A DNA stretch of 61,012 nucleotides. Source: a virus. Below the pieces are notes generated by a model. The model did no database searches. It was not told the origin of the DNA and was given only the letters and a program-made list of their open reading frames with translations. Position 1 is the first letter of the stretch. Every line of letters begins with the position of its first letter. Position numbers and translations under genes: made by a program. The DNA lies in IMG/VR virus record IMGVR_UViG_3300031841_002149, positions 1 to 61,012 of that record, one strand, 5' to 3'. Of the stretch, positions 1-11,006 are shown piece by piece.

Positions 1-26
1 TCTCATCGGAGTGAGGGGGCTAGAGC

Positions 27-3000
27 GTGGCAGACTACTTTTGGAAGGGTGGCTCAGGCTCAAACGGTTGGAGTACCGCAGCGAATTGGGTTAATAGTGG
101 TGGGAGTGCTTACGGTACTCCCCCAACTGCTAGTGATACAGTTATCTTTGATGACACAGGTCAGACTGACTGTGTGTTGGATAACACGAATCTAACGGCA
201 AACTATATCTACATAGATAGCGACTTCGGTCATTCTCTCACCATGAGTGGTTTGAGCGCAAAAGTAGTCATGAACGGTATGGAAGTATCGAAGGCCGCCG
301 TGTTTAACTTTACCGCTTCAACTGAGTTTGAGTTGCGATCAACCGCTTCCGGTTGGACTTCCTATGTCAACAGCAGTAGCACCACATCTAACAACCTCTA
401 CATACGGTATCTCATAGATAGCAGTCCTTTCGCTAACGATACTTCTAGGTATGCTACCATATACGACTTCAATAGCAAGGACTACTGCTTGGTGGATGGT
501 GTTTATCCTACTATAGACAGACCCGGAAACCTAGAGGCCAAGGCCATATTCAAGGACACAAGCGGCGGTGCTTTCAACTCCTACGGGTCAGTCGATCTAC
601 TTGCCTTCACGAACAACGAGTTCACCTCCACAAGCACGAACCCCGACGTGTATGACTACGACAAGGAATTCTACTTTGAGGGTAGGTATGGTTCAGATTC
701 CTCTCTTGCATACAGGATAGGTGAGAACTTCAAGTTCGGTCACACCACCGTCATATTCAGGGCAGGGACAGATTCTAACGGACAACACTTTCAAGTCCCT
801 GTCAAGGGCGACATCATATCATCCGGTTCCCCAAGGGGAAACACCACGACCAATGTGTTCAACGTGCAGTACCACAAGGTAATCATACGTGCGCCCCCTC
901 TCCTATCAGAACCAAGATACTGCTACATAGAGGATGGTAGGACGCTAGAGTGCAACGAGTTGGTCATAGAGGCTGGTGGTAGGCTCTACGGGCCAGCAGA
1001 AGGTGAGCAGGTAGCCTCGTCCAAGATCAAGTCGGTCAAGAGGCCGACGGTGCAGGGTGATTGGAACTTCAAGCAGATAGCCGACGGTATCTACGAGAGC
1101 ATAGACAACATCCCCACGCTTCCCGTCACGGAGGGCGGAACGGGGCTGAACGTCGTTGAGAAGGCTGGAATACTCTACGGCGACGGCCAAAACCCGTTGG
1201 GTGTCTTATCCCTTGGAACGAGGACACAAGTTCTAGTGGTAAACGATAACGAAGACGGGGTTGAATGGGGTCAGCCCGAACATTTGCAGATACAAGTCAG
1301 AAACGATGAAGGAACGACCATTCCCGTTGGTGCGCCCCTCTACTCAAAGGGTGAGATAGGCGGTAGCCAAAGAATACTCGTAGGTATCGCTGACGCTGGC
1401 GATGCGAATAAAATGCCGTGTATAGGCCTAGCAAACGCAGAAATGAATACCACAACCACAAAGGACAACTATGCAACCGTGGGTGGGGTGTATAACATAA
1501 ACTTAGACAGTGGCTTTTCAGGATTAAATGAGGGGGATATTCTTTATGTCAAGAATTGGTCAGGGACACCTACTGCCCCCTCGGACGTTCTAACTACGAC
1601 AAAGCCAACAGGTCCGACTGAATTGGTTCAAAACGTGGGTATCATCCTCAAAACCAACGGAACGATAATTCAAGGTCTTCTCGTATCGGTGATCGGTAGG
1701 ACCAACGACGTTCCCAACACCATCAGCATAGAGGGTGACATCACATCAAACGGCAACATCTCTGCCTTAGACGGAACCATAACCGCAAATACGTTTGTGG
1801 GTGGTTATGACACAGGCGATGCTATATACAGAACATTCAACCCTGCGGATCACCTTAAGTTGCAGACGTATGACGCAGGGACTCCGGGTTTCGTCACGGA
1901 ATTGGAGATTCTCAACGACCAAGGTGGCATTCAGATCACCAATGACCTGACTGTAGGCGGAGACTTGACCGTAAGTGGGACCACGACCACGCTCAACACA
2001 CAGACCGTAGAGGTCGAGGACAACATCTTACAGTTGAACACCACACAAGGTAGCCCTGACACCGCTACCGACCCTGTATCGGGTATCGAGATATACCGAG
2101 GAAGTGGTGTAAACGTCGCCTCCTTCAAGTTCTTAGACAACAGTTCAGACAGGTGGCAGTTATACAATGGAACAGCCGCTATGGACTTCTACATGACGGG
2201 AGGTGTCTCTGAGATGAGTGCCAACAGCAACAGCCTGTATCTCACGACCAAGCGTGACGGTGACGACATCCATCTTAGAACAGGAACGACTGAGACTACG
2301 AGGATGTATATAGATGGTGGGCAAGATTACTCAGGATATGTCGGCATAGGCACTCAGACTCCTGCATCACCACTTCACGTCTATCACACAGACAACACAG
2401 GCATTCCCGGCATAACGATAGAAACTGCTGCGAGCGCAGCACAAAGCGACAGCAAACTTAGGATAAAGGAGAGTCATGGCTCGGCAACGTGGGTCGATTT
2501 CACAGTCAACACCTTTGGTCAGTTGGAGATAACAGGAGGTGCGACCACAAGGAGGCAGATATTCACAGCAGACGACCCTGACACGGATGACCTCGGTGTA
2601 ATCAGTCTGAATAAGGATCACTATGAGTGGGACACTCAGATATTCGGTGACTCAAGCACACCTGTCATTTTTGTTGATGGTACGAACAACAGGATGGGTG
2701 TAGGTCTGACTAATCCATCAACTGAATTAGAGATAGCCTCAACCGGAACGCTAAAACTAGGTAATGCAGAATTGGTAGCCAATCAATTCCGAATCAACAA
2801 CACAGGTGGCTACGCCCAAGTGGAACTAGGTGGTTCACTTGGTGCTTTCATAGACTTGAAAAGTCCATTTTCTACCGATGACTACGACTTGAGACTAATA
2901 TCTAGTGGTTCAGGCGGAACGATACAGACATCAGGCAACGCTAACTTGGGTATCAATGTAGGTACGGGAGCGGTAGCAATAACAGGAAATATGTCGGTAT

Positions 3001-5858
3001 CAACAGGAAATGTGACGGTATCAAGCACACTCCCACTAATATCACTCATAGACACTGATGCCACCAACTCACCAACCGTTAAGATATACAACAACAACGG
3101 CAACATGAGTCTGAGGGCTGACAGTGAGAACGTAGGTACAGGTGGGGTCATTGACTTCCAAACATCCGGTTCCGAGAAGATGAGACTCACTGATGCCGGT
3201 AATCTCGGTATAGGCACTACGAGTCCTGATGCACCACTTCATGTCGAACACTCATCCGGTCTGATAGCCAAGTTCGGAGAGGGCAACGTAGAGACTCAAG
3301 TGACGTTTGCCGATGCTAGGGCCATGATTGGCTATGTCGGTGACTCGTTGATGCTACAAGGTGGAGCAGGTAATAAATTCGTTAGATTCGCAGTCAACAA
3401 CGGGACATTTGGTAGCGGTGAGGTTGCTAGGTTCGATACGTCAGGTAATTTTGGATTAGGCATTACGGGTCCAACCGCTAAATTACACGTAGATGAGGCT
3501 GGCCTGAATGCAGCGTCCTTGACCTTCGATGCGGCTGCCGGACAGATATTCACCAACGAAAACTCACAGTTCGCATTTGGCCTTCACAACGCTTCTCCAT
3601 ACCCACTATACATCCAAGGTAGGACTCATACCAATGGCACTCGACAGATGGTTCTCAACCCGTTGGGGGGCAACGTAGGTATCGGTGCTTTGGATGCTGA
3701 CGATGCCCCGCTCCATGTCAAGCACACAGGGAATGGCGACACTCTAATCCTTGAGTCAACCGATGCTGCCGGTACAGACAATGACATGGCTCCCAACCTC
3801 GTTCTGTTGAGAAGCGGAACCCCGGCTCAAAGCACCAACACCGATGCCGGGAAGATACAGTTCAAGGCATTGGATGATGGTTCGACAACTCGATTGTTGG
3901 GCCACATACAGTCTGAGTTCAACACAGCGAGTGGTAGCAATGGGTCTGCGAGAATGAGATTCAATGTATCATCATCAGGCGGTAGCGGCCACAACGACTA
4001 CGAGTACCTTCGATTCGATGGTGGGGTGCGGGATGTCGTGTTCAACGAGTCTGGAATCGACATAGATGTGAGAATAGAGGGCGATTCGGACACCGCCCTT
4101 TTCTTCACGGATGCTTCGTCTGACCTCATAGGAATTGGGACGACAAGCCCCGCAGCCAAATTGGATGTGAGGACAGGCTCAGGTTTCGCCATCAATATAG
4201 GTGCTGATGTAAATACCACGACCCTTACTGATAGCACTAGGAAGTTCGCAAGAATAGGCTTGCCCCATTACACCAACGCTGAAGAACCCGTCACCATACT
4301 AACAGCAGATTCAGAAAGTAGTTATTCAAGAATATCAATTGGTGGGGGAACAGGTTCAGGCAACGCCCCCTCTCAGATTTTCTTCTACGCAGAATCAAAC
4401 ACCACTACTCTTTCTAACGGTAGCGCAAGAGCGGCAATAACATCAACCGGATTGGGAATAGGCACTACGAGTCCCTCAACAGAACTCCATGTATCGGGTG
4501 CTGACCATCCCTCAATAAGAGTCACAGGAACAGACAACGCAAATGCTGACCCTGCAATCGAGTTATTGGGAACTGATGACTCCTTCGTTGAAGGAGGGCA
4601 ACTGTGGTATGACAACAGCACAGGAGTCCTTCACCTTGCATCGCTCTACAACAACGCTGCCGCAGACATACAATTCCATACGAGAGTGGGAGCAGATAGG
4701 TCAACATCAAACGTGAGAATGACGATAGAGGGAGACGGTAATGTTGGCATAGGAACGTCGAGTCCCTCTAGCAAGTTGGAGGTCGATGGCACGATAACTG
4801 CCACGGCATTCTCAGGTGAGGTGCAACCGAAGGCGACGACGGCGACGGCTGGTGCGGGTACTACAGACTACTATGCGAAGTTGCTCACCTTCAACCCCGG
4901 TGGTAGTACCACACGGGATTGCAACCTCATACTAGGCGTTACCGCCCACGACCAAGGGGCAGTCGGAAGCGCGATAATCAGCGTCAAGTTCCGCTCCAAC
5001 GGAACCACCGCACAATACACCGCCGATGTAGCCTTCATGTCCAAGAGCGGAAATTCCATCTTCGACAAAGATGCCTTTCAGATATTCAGCGACGGCAACC
5101 TCGTAGCGCAAGACAATAACACGGACATCGAACTGTGGGTGAAGAAGAACAACAACTACGGTGCATTAGAGGTACACGAAATATCCAAGGCCATTACGGG
5201 CGGTACTACCACGCTTACCTACCACACTGATTCTGCATGGCAGTCTTCCGCCCCAACCAACAACGCATTCACGACAACCACACAGGGAATTGAGTTGAAC
5301 TTGGATGAGGTTCGCATGGGCGTGGCAGGATCAGATACATACCTGTACTTGCATCCTAATACGCCGAACTCCTACCTTCTTGCCACTACTGCTGGTGATG
5401 TCACGGTACTCGCAGACGACGACCTGACGCTCCACGCTGACAGTGACATCTTCTTCCAATCAGGAGGGGCAAACACAAGGATGACTGTTGCCTCCAATGG
5501 CGATGTCTCAGTTGTAGGGGCCTTCTCAGCCGCTACCAAGTCTTTCGACATAGAACACCCAACAAAGGAGGGAATGAGGCTGCACCACGGCTCGCTTGAG
5601 GGACCGGAGCATGGTGTGTATGTCCGTGGTAGGTTGGAGGGCGATGTCATTGATCTACCTGACTATTGGCTAGGTTTGGTGGATGAAGATACTATAACCG
5701 TTCAACTAACTGCAAACAGAAGTTTCCAACAACTATACGTTGATGAGATAGCAGACAACAAGATATACGTCGGCACACAGACAGATACGCCGATTGACTG
5801 CTTCTACTTCGTACAGGCCGAGAGAAAGGACGTTGACAAGATGGAGGTCGAATACTAA
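27..5858 (+). CDS. Large tail-fibre protein with C-terminal chaperone-like domain
   Basis: This 1943-residue protein is a putative receptor-binding fibre. The region before residue 750 is a beta-rich mosaic. From about residue 770 to 1580 it carries at least eight spaced copies of a G-[IL]-G-x-x-x-P...L-x-V motif, for example GIGTTSPDAPLHV near 1059 and GIGTTSPSTELHV near 1476; such repeats are typical of phage fibre shafts. The last ~105 residues (from KSFDIEHPTKEGMRL, about 1838, with GSLEGPEHGVYVRGR) match the conserved region seen at the end of many marine virus fibres, related to the S74-type intramolecular chaperone domain. A GTG start follows an in-frame TAG and a GGAGTGAGGGGG purine run. 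Its stop TAA overlaps the next start by one base. Confidence 0.85.
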   Translation: MADYFWKGGSGSNGWSTAANWVNSGGSAYGTPPTASDTVIFDDTGQTDCVLDNTNLTANYIYIDSDFGHSLTMSGLSAKVVMNGMEVSKAAVFNFTASTEFELRSTASGWTSYVNSSSTTSNNLYIRYLIDSSPFANDTSRYATIYDFNSKDYCLVDGVYPTIDRPGNLEAKAIFKDTSGGAFNSYGSVDLLAFTNNEFTSTSTNPDVYDYDKEFYFEGRYGSDSSLAYRIGENFKFGHTTVIFRAGTDSNGQHFQVPVKGDIISSGSPRGNTTTNVFNVQYHKVIIRAPPLLSEPRYCYIEDGRTLECNELVIEAGGRLYGPAEGEQVASSKIKSVKRPTVQGDWNFKQIADGIYESIDNIPTLPVTEGGTGLNVVEKAGILYGDGQNPLGVLSLGTRTQVLVVNDNEDGVEWGQPEHLQIQVRNDEGTTIPVGAPLYSKGEIGGSQRILVGIADAGDANKMPCIGLANAEMNTTTTKDNYATVGGVYNINLDSGFSGLNEGDILYVKNWSGTPTAPSDVLTTTKPTGPTELVQNVGIILKTNGTIIQGLLVSVIGRTNDVPNTISIEGDITSNGNISALDGTITANTFVGGYDTGDAIYRTFNPADHLKLQTYDAGTPGFVTELEILNDQGGIQITNDLTVGGDLTVSGTTTTLNTQTVEVEDNILQLNTTQGSPDTATDPVSGIEIYRGSGVNVASFKFLDNSSDRWQLYNGTAAMDFYMTGGVSEMSANSNSLYLTTKRDGDDIHLRTGTTETTRMYIDGGQDYSGYVGIGTQTPASPLHVYHTDNTGIPGITIETAASAAQSDSKLRIKESHGSATWVDFTVNTFGQLEITGGATTRRQIFTADDPDTDDLGVISLNKDHYEWDTQIFGDSSTPVIFVDGTNNRMGVGLTNPSTELEIASTGTLKLGNAELVANQFRINNTGGYAQVELGGSLGAFIDLKSPFSTDDYDLRLISSGSGGTIQTSGNANLGINVGTGAVAITGNMSVSTGNVTVSSTLPLISLIDTDATNSPTVKIYNNNGNMSLRADSENVGTGGVIDFQTSGSEKMRLTDAGNLGIGTTSPDAPLHVEHSSGLIAKFGEGNVETQVTFADARAMIGYVGDSLMLQGGAGNKFVRFAVNNGTFGSGEVARFDTSGNFGLGITGPTAKLHVDEAGLNAASLTFDAAAGQIFTNENSQFAFGLHNASPYPLYIQGRTHTNGTRQMVLNPLGGNVGIGALDADDAPLHVKHTGNGDTLILESTDAAGTDNDMAPNLVLLRSGTPAQSTNTDAGKIQFKALDDGSTTRLLGHIQSEFNTASGSNGSARMRFNVSSSGGSGHNDYEYLRFDGGVRDVVFNESGIDIDVRIEGDSDTALFFTDASSDLIGIGTTSPAAKLDVRTGSGFAINIGADVNTTTLTDSTRKFARIGLPHYTNAEEPVTILTADSESSYSRISIGGGTGSGNAPSQIFFYAESNTTTLSNGSARAAITSTGLGIGTTSPSTELHVSGADHPSIRVTGTDNANADPAIELLGTDDSFVEGGQLWYDNSTGVLHLASLYNNAAADIQFHTRVGADRSTSNVRMTIEGDGNVGIGTSSPSSKLEVDGTITATAFSGEVQPKATTATAGAGTTDYYAKLLTFNPGGSTTRDCNLILGVTAHDQGAVGSAIISVKFRSNGTTAQYTADVAFMSKSGNSIFDKDAFQIFSDGNLVAQDNNTDIELWVKKNNNYGALEVHEISKAITGGTTTLTYHTDSAWQSSAPTNNAFTTTTQGIELNLDEVRMGVAGSDTYLYLHPNTPNSYLLATTAGDVTVLADDDLTLHADSDIFFQSGGANTRMTVASNGDVSVVGAFSAATKSFDIEHPTKEGMRLHHGSLEGPEHGVYVRGRLEGDVIDLPDYWLGLVDEDTITVQLTANRSFQQLYVDEIADNKIYVGTQTDTPIDCFYFVQAERKDVDKMEVEY

Positions 5859-8392
5859 TGGCGACATACACAAGCACACAAAGCGGTGATTGGGATGTGG
5901 CTGCCACTTGGGGCGGGGGCGGTACGCCTAGTGCTAGTGGAGACATCGCCAACATAGCAAGCGGCCACACCGTCACCTACGATCAAGCCGTCAGCAACCA
6001 ATTGGGCGATGTCAACATCAACACCGGAGGTATTCTCGTACATTCGGCAAGCATGGAGTTGAATGGCCGCATGACGATAAACGGCACGTTGCATCAGAAG
6101 CCCGGTTCCAAGATACTGTTCGCAGGAGATGACAACCAAACACACGGGTTGTGGATGGAAAACAACACCAATGCCCACTACATCGCAGAAGGCTCCGATG
6201 GTATGCCTACGACCTTAAGCAACGGTGCTAAGGACATAGGCGACACAGTTCTCACAGTAGATGATGCCACCTACTTCATCGCAGGTGAGTGGATCGCTAT
6301 CTACAACCTAGACAACACATCGACTGAGGGTGACTACGACGATTCCCGTTATGCAGACGAGGGTGTTTGGATTCACGACAAGAACGGCAACGACATCTAC
6401 TTCAAGCAGTTCGTGGGGCCGGATGATGTCACCTTGACTGCGACAGCAGATTCCTCGGCCACCACGATAACCGTCTCCAACGCCAAGGTGTTCAGGGTGG
6501 GCGACAGGATCATCTTCGGGACAGGCAACACCAACCGCAACGTATGTAGGATCAAGACCATCAACTACAAGACAAACGTGATGAGTCTGATGAACCTAGC
6601 AGACACCAACGACTACACAGTGGCGGGAAGCAACGCAAGTGGCACATACGTCTACAAGACGGGCTTCACGAAGCCGCACAGGGACAACAGCCGTGTGAGG
6701 AAGTGCGCCACCGTCACCACAGCCGCAAGCACCTCCACGGACACTACCATTACCCTAGCGCAAGACGAGAAGTTTGAGGCCGGAGACATCATCGTGATAG
6801 AGTGCCACTTGCAGACTGCGGGCAGCACAAGCAACAGGGATTGGAACTCGTATGAAACGAGGCACATAGTCCAAAGCAGGAGCAGCAACACACTGACCCT
6901 GACGGCAGCAATAGGCTACAACGTGCCTGTGGGATCGCTTGTGACGAGGCTTACGAGGGACATAGAGGTGGGGGCCGTGCAATCAGGCTCCACCGCCATA
7001 GACGACTCGACCAACATAGGCTTCTTCTACGCCGAGCATTACAGTGGCAACTACAACAGGTCGCTGTTCCTCAAGGACGTGTTCTTCAACAACGTGGGCA
7101 ACAACAACAACAACTTCTACAGTGGGTTCACGATCAGGGGCTACTTTAGCACCAACGACCTACCTGTGACGTTGAGCAGTCCGGCTGCCGGAAACTACCA
7201 ATCCATGTCCACGGAGCCGTGGATAGAGGGATGCACTGTGATGGTGAACGGCAACGGAAGAAGGGACTACTCCGGTATGTGGGGCTACGACTCTAGGAAC
7301 TCATGCTTCAGGGCGTGTGTCTCCTGCAACGGCGACGAGGGCTTTACCGTCCATTGGGATCCAAGCCAACGAATCTACAACTGCTTCGCCATACAGAACA
7401 ACGACAGGGGCATAAGGTATCAAGGACAGCACTACAACCATGAGGTAGCGTACTGCTACCTCAACAGAAACGGCACTTACGGAATCTACCTAGAGGCGGT
7501 CTACAACGCCGGTAGGGGAATTCATGACATAATCATCAACGTGACTGACATCGCTCCCCTTTGGTTCAACAGGAGCGGAGGCTTCCACGGCAACATATGG
7601 AAGATAGACTCCAAGGACGCTTTGTACGAGGGACCATACCTAGGGGAGACAGGTGGTGCTGACGTGTCCATCCTCTACTCACGCATGAGGCCGATAGAGT
7701 ACCAAAGCAAACTAGGGCCGTTAAGACAAAGTGGTTCCGCCTACGCAGGGAGGCAAGGCTACTCAAGCGACAACATGGTGGCTAGGTTCATAGAGGCAGA
7801 CTTTGAGTATGATAGCGTTATCAACTACACCTACTACATGAGGTACATTTGGATTCCCGAAGAGGGAGCATATCTAATCAGTAGGACGTTCCATGACGAG
7901 AGTGAGAGGGCAGCCCTCGCTGAGTTGTTCTACGTCCCTGCCAACTCCACCGCTAGAATCAGGATTGCGTGTAAACCCACCACGGGCTTCTCAGGAAGTG
8001 AGCCAAACGCCTTCGTGCAGTCCATCTCCGCCTTCACCGACTACTCCGTTGACGGGGGTGATCCCTTCGGTGGTAGCAACGAGGGCGCGAGCAGGGACTC
8101 CGCACTCACGCTTGGTCAAACCTTTGCCTCGTTTGAGAGCAATACGGATTGGCAGAACATAGACCTCACTGTGGATGCCGTGCCGTTCAGCAGGTATCTG
8201 AGAGCGGGTATCGGCGCGTATGACAACGACAACAGCGAGGGCTTCTACATGAGGCCGATAGAGGTCTACCTCGACAATATGCCCGCCCACAGGGACATGA
8301 TGCTAGGAGACACGACAGAAACTACTAAAAATCCTACAAGATATGGTGATAGTCATGGAGTTATCTATAGAAGATGGGGAGGGACGGTATAA
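5858..8392 (+). CDS. Beta-helix tail surface protein, possible depolymerase or adhesin
   Basis: An 844-residue protein translationally coupled to the fibre gene (TAATG overlap). The N-terminus (about 1-110) has the G8-like pattern of short beta strands with W, G and IASGHTV segments seen in cell-surface and fibre proteins. The middle (about 370-600) is rich in N, G and Y with regularly spaced hydrophobic residues, as in right-handed parallel beta-helix folds of tailspikes. I see no certain catalytic site. Position between two fibre genes supports a role at the tail tip in host-surface recognition. It could equally be a purely structural adhesin. Confidence 0.6.
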   Translation: MATYTSTQSGDWDVAATWGGGGTPSASGDIANIASGHTVTYDQAVSNQLGDVNINTGGILVHSASMELNGRMTINGTLHQKPGSKILFAGDDNQTHGLWMENNTNAHYIAEGSDGMPTTLSNGAKDIGDTVLTVDDATYFIAGEWIAIYNLDNTSTEGDYDDSRYADEGVWIHDKNGNDIYFKQFVGPDDVTLTATADSSATTITVSNAKVFRVGDRIIFGTGNTNRNVCRIKTINYKTNVMSLMNLADTNDYTVAGSNASGTYVYKTGFTKPHRDNSRVRKCATVTTAASTSTDTTITLAQDEKFEAGDIIVIECHLQTAGSTSNRDWNSYETRHIVQSRSSNTLTLTAAIGYNVPVGSLVTRLTRDIEVGAVQSGSTAIDDSTNIGFFYAEHYSGNYNRSLFLKDVFFNNVGNNNNNFYSGFTIRGYFSTNDLPVTLSSPAAGNYQSMSTEPWIEGCTVMVNGNGRRDYSGMWGYDSRNSCFRACVSCNGDEGFTVHWDPSQRIYNCFAIQNNDRGIRYQGQHYNHEVAYCYLNRNGTYGIYLEAVYNAGRGIHDIIINVTDIAPLWFNRSGGFHGNIWKIDSKDALYEGPYLGETGGADVSILYSRMRPIEYQSKLGPLRQSGSAYAGRQGYSSDNMVARFIEADFEYDSVINYTYYMRYIWIPEEGAYLISRTFHDESERAALAELFYVPANSTARIRIACKPTTGFSGSEPNAFVQSISAFTDYSVDGGDPFGGSNEGASRDSALTLGQTFASFESNTDWQNIDLTVDAVPFSRYLRAGIGAYDNDNSEGFYMRPIEVYLDNMPAHRDMMLGDTTETTKNPTRYGDSHGVIYRRWGGTV

Positions 8393-10770
8393 TGTCAGAT
8401 GACGTGTTGATTACCCCTGCCTCACGGAAGGTCGAGTTCTTCGATAGCGGTGGCAACATAGACGGTAAGATAGAGTTGGATGCTAGTGGCAACTTGAACA
8501 TCACCTCTACGGGTAGCATAGGCATAGGAGACATCACACAGGACATACACATAGGCGACGGGACGCAAGCCGTTGACTTGGTGTTCGACTTCACAAGCAG
8601 CATCTACTCGGTGGCGAACCAAGACCTCACAATAGGAAAGGGAAGTCTAGGTGGAAATGACATAACTATTGATAGCGCAAGTGCGGTTATCCTCTCCTTA
8701 GCGGGAACGGAACAGGCCCGCCTTACCTCCACGGGGCTAGGCATAGGAACCACAAGCCCTGATACAGCATTGGAGATAATGAATGGCACACTGAAGATAA
8801 CGAGGGAGGAAACAGATGACCCTGCTGGATCAGGAGTGACTGAGGACGATGTTAGCCTCAATGTCGCGGGTGGATTGAGGTGGACGTTCTCAAAGTCCTT
8901 CGATGACCCGAACCCTGTTCCAATAGGAACAACGACTGACAACGATGTAAGGATAATAAGAAACAACCAAACCCACACATATTGGTATTGGGACAGGACT
9001 TATTTCTCCAAGAAAGTTGGGATAGGTACGACAACTATTGACGCACCGCTCCACGTTCAAAGCGCAAGTGACTTACTATCAATATTTGAATCGACAGATG
9101 CTAACGCAGGGATAAGGATAGACTCACCCGATGATGGATATTCAGTGGTTTTCTTTGCGGAAGGAGGAACAGACAAGTGGAGTCTCGGCAAGTTAGCAAA
9201 CAACTCAGACAAGTTCTCCATCTATGATGAGGTGAATAACACACCGAGATTGGTTATTGACACAGATGGTGATATTGGAATTGGCACTTTAACTCCTGAT
9301 GCTAAGTTGGACATAGAGCAGACCGATGGTGCGGTTCACGGCTTGAAGGTGTATAGAAACGATTCAAGCACATCTACCCCATTGGTTTACCTTCATGATG
9401 ACAGCATATATGTGGACAATCCCACTCTCCATGTAAAGAACGATAGAACAGACCAATTCGGATATGCTGCTATCTTTGAGGGTAGTGTCGGTATAAATAA
9501 TACAGCACCCACCGTACCTCTTGATGTCAATGGAGATGTCTTCATTGGCGATAGTAGCGAGACAACCGCACTCTCAGGCTCGGCAGACCTGACGATGCAA
9601 GGAGACACCGCACTTGTCACGTTTAAGGCTGATAATGGCTCATCAGGCGACATAATAGCAGGTATTCGTGTATTCGCAGATTCGTTTCGTTCAGCAGGTA
9701 TGATTATTGGTGACTACAACAACACTACGGGTGCTACTACAGAAGATTGGTTGATTGGAAGGCAATACGCATCTGCGACCAAAGTAGGAATATCAGCAAC
9801 GCCTGAGAATGGGGGCGATGAGTATCTAACCGCCAACTCAGATGGTCAGAAGGCTGTAAAGATAGCAGGTGACAACGACGACATCGACTTCATCATACAC
9901 GGTTCTAGCGGTGAGTATTTCCGAGCGGAAGCATCAACAGGAAGGATCGGAATAGGTGTAAGCGCACCCCTGTCTACTTTGGACATAGGGGCTAGTGGTG
10001 TTCTGACATTCGGAAACGTGAGAACGCAGTTGAAGATAACCAACTCCACAGACCTACAGTTGGGTCACGCCGACAACGCACACATACTCATTGACACCTT
10101 CAACAACTCAACCACGAATTACTTCTCGGTGAGGAAGAACAGCACAACCGCTTCCTCCGCCACCGAGTTGTTCCGTGTTCAAGAGGATGGTAAGGTAAAG
10201 ATCAACGATACCTACACCTTGCCTACCTCGGCTGGAAACAATGACGAGATATTGACCTACGACACAGCCACTTCAGCCGTGTCTTACTCAAACCTAAGCC
10301 GCCTTGCGATGCCAACCGTCTTGATGGATAGCGGATCACATACCATTACCACATCGGCAACCACAATTCCTTTTGACACAGCGACAATAAATGTTGGGAG
10401 CAACGCAACATTAGGAACACTTTCTAATGAAGGCCATATTGCTTTAACCAAAGGCGGCTACTATAGAGTATCATACAGTCTTCCCGTAGACGAGGGTTCC
10501 AATCACCCGTCACAAGACAGAACAATGATATATGCCTACATGGAAACATCCGATCAACCTGACTTCAGTTCAGGGGTAAGCACAGTCACACAATCAAGGG
10601 CGCAGACATATACAAGGGAGAACTCCGGTGGTTCGGGTCTTTCGACTTCGTTTATCTTTCAACACTCAGGAGAAGAATACATTAGGATAAGAGTATTGTC
10701 TCAACAAGCCTTATTCATATCGACTGAAACAAATACAGCACAGATAAGCATAGAGTATCTAGGGTCTTGA
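8392..10770 (+). CDS. Second tail-fibre protein with GIGT shaft repeats
   Basis: A 792-residue fibre protein. The start chosen is the ATG at 8392, overlapping the previous TAA (TAATG) and preceded by GGGGAGGGACGG; an upstream in-frame ATG at 8374 is less likely. It repeats the motif found in the first fibre: GIGTTSPDTALEI (about 114), GIGTTTIDAPLHV (210), GIGTLTPDAKLDI (294) and weaker copies near 366 and 520. The C-terminal ~155 residues differ from the first fibre and look like a beta-sandwich head (GGYYRVSYSL; EEYIRIRVLS), similar in style to C1q/TNF-like fibre knobs. It ends just before a TATA-like promoter for the next unit. Confidence 0.75.
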   Translation: MSDDVLITPASRKVEFFDSGGNIDGKIELDASGNLNITSTGSIGIGDITQDIHIGDGTQAVDLVFDFTSSIYSVANQDLTIGKGSLGGNDITIDSASAVILSLAGTEQARLTSTGLGIGTTSPDTALEIMNGTLKITREETDDPAGSGVTEDDVSLNVAGGLRWTFSKSFDDPNPVPIGTTTDNDVRIIRNNQTHTYWYWDRTYFSKKVGIGTTTIDAPLHVQSASDLLSIFESTDANAGIRIDSPDDGYSVVFFAEGGTDKWSLGKLANNSDKFSIYDEVNNTPRLVIDTDGDIGIGTLTPDAKLDIEQTDGAVHGLKVYRNDSSTSTPLVYLHDDSIYVDNPTLHVKNDRTDQFGYAAIFEGSVGINNTAPTVPLDVNGDVFIGDSSETTALSGSADLTMQGDTALVTFKADNGSSGDIIAGIRVFADSFRSAGMIIGDYNNTTGATTEDWLIGRQYASATKVGISATPENGGDEYLTANSDGQKAVKIAGDNDDIDFIIHGSSGEYFRAEASTGRIGIGVSAPLSTLDIGASGVLTFGNVRTQLKITNSTDLQLGHADNAHILIDTFNNSTTNYFSVRKNSTTASSATELFRVQEDGKVKINDTYTLPTSAGNNDEILTYDTATSAVSYSNLSRLAMPTVLMDSGSHTITTSATTIPFDTATINVGSNATLGTLSNEGHIALTKGGYYRVSYSLPVDEGSNHPSQDRTMIYAYMETSDQPDFSSGVSTVTQSRAQTYTRENSGGSGLSTSFIFQHSGEEYIRIRVLSQQALFISTETNTAQISIEYLGS

Positions 10771-10775
10771 AACAG

Positions 10776-10805
10776 TTTAAGTATTCTACTATGCGTAGGA
10801 GCATC
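10776..10805 (+). promoter_or_regulatory. TATA-like promoter
   Basis: TTTAAGTA lies about 25 nt before the ATG at 10806, the distance expected for an archaeal TATA box of a leaderless or near-leaderless transcript. A short purine run (TAGGAG) also precedes the ATG. Confidence 0.4.
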
Positions 10806-11006
10806 ATGTCTGATAGTGATAGTGAAGTAGACAGGATGAGAGAAGTAGCAACTGACCGCCTTATGTTCATGCGCCTCATGGAGAAGGCCATAAACGACAT
10901 CGACAGCGTTCTTAGCGGCCTCAAGAGGGATGTGCAAGAGTTGTCGATCCAAGTCGCACAGCGAAACGCTGCAAAGGTAGAAGGCGAGCAAGATGAGCAA
11001 GACTAG
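10806..11006 (+). CDS. Small acidic coiled-coil protein
   Basis: A 66-residue protein starting MSDSDSEVDRMREVATDRL. It is highly charged with a heptad-like pattern of M, L, I and V through most of its length and an acidic tail (EGEQDEQD). The start at 10806 is preferred over a TTG at 10767 because it follows TAGGAG and a TATA-like box. Function unknown; position at the junction of fibre and connector genes suggests a virion or assembly accessory protein. Its end overlaps the next gene. Confidence 0.55.
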   Translation: MSDSDSEVDRMREVATDRLMFMRLMEKAINDIDSVLSGLKRDVQELSIQVAQRNAAKVEGEQDEQD

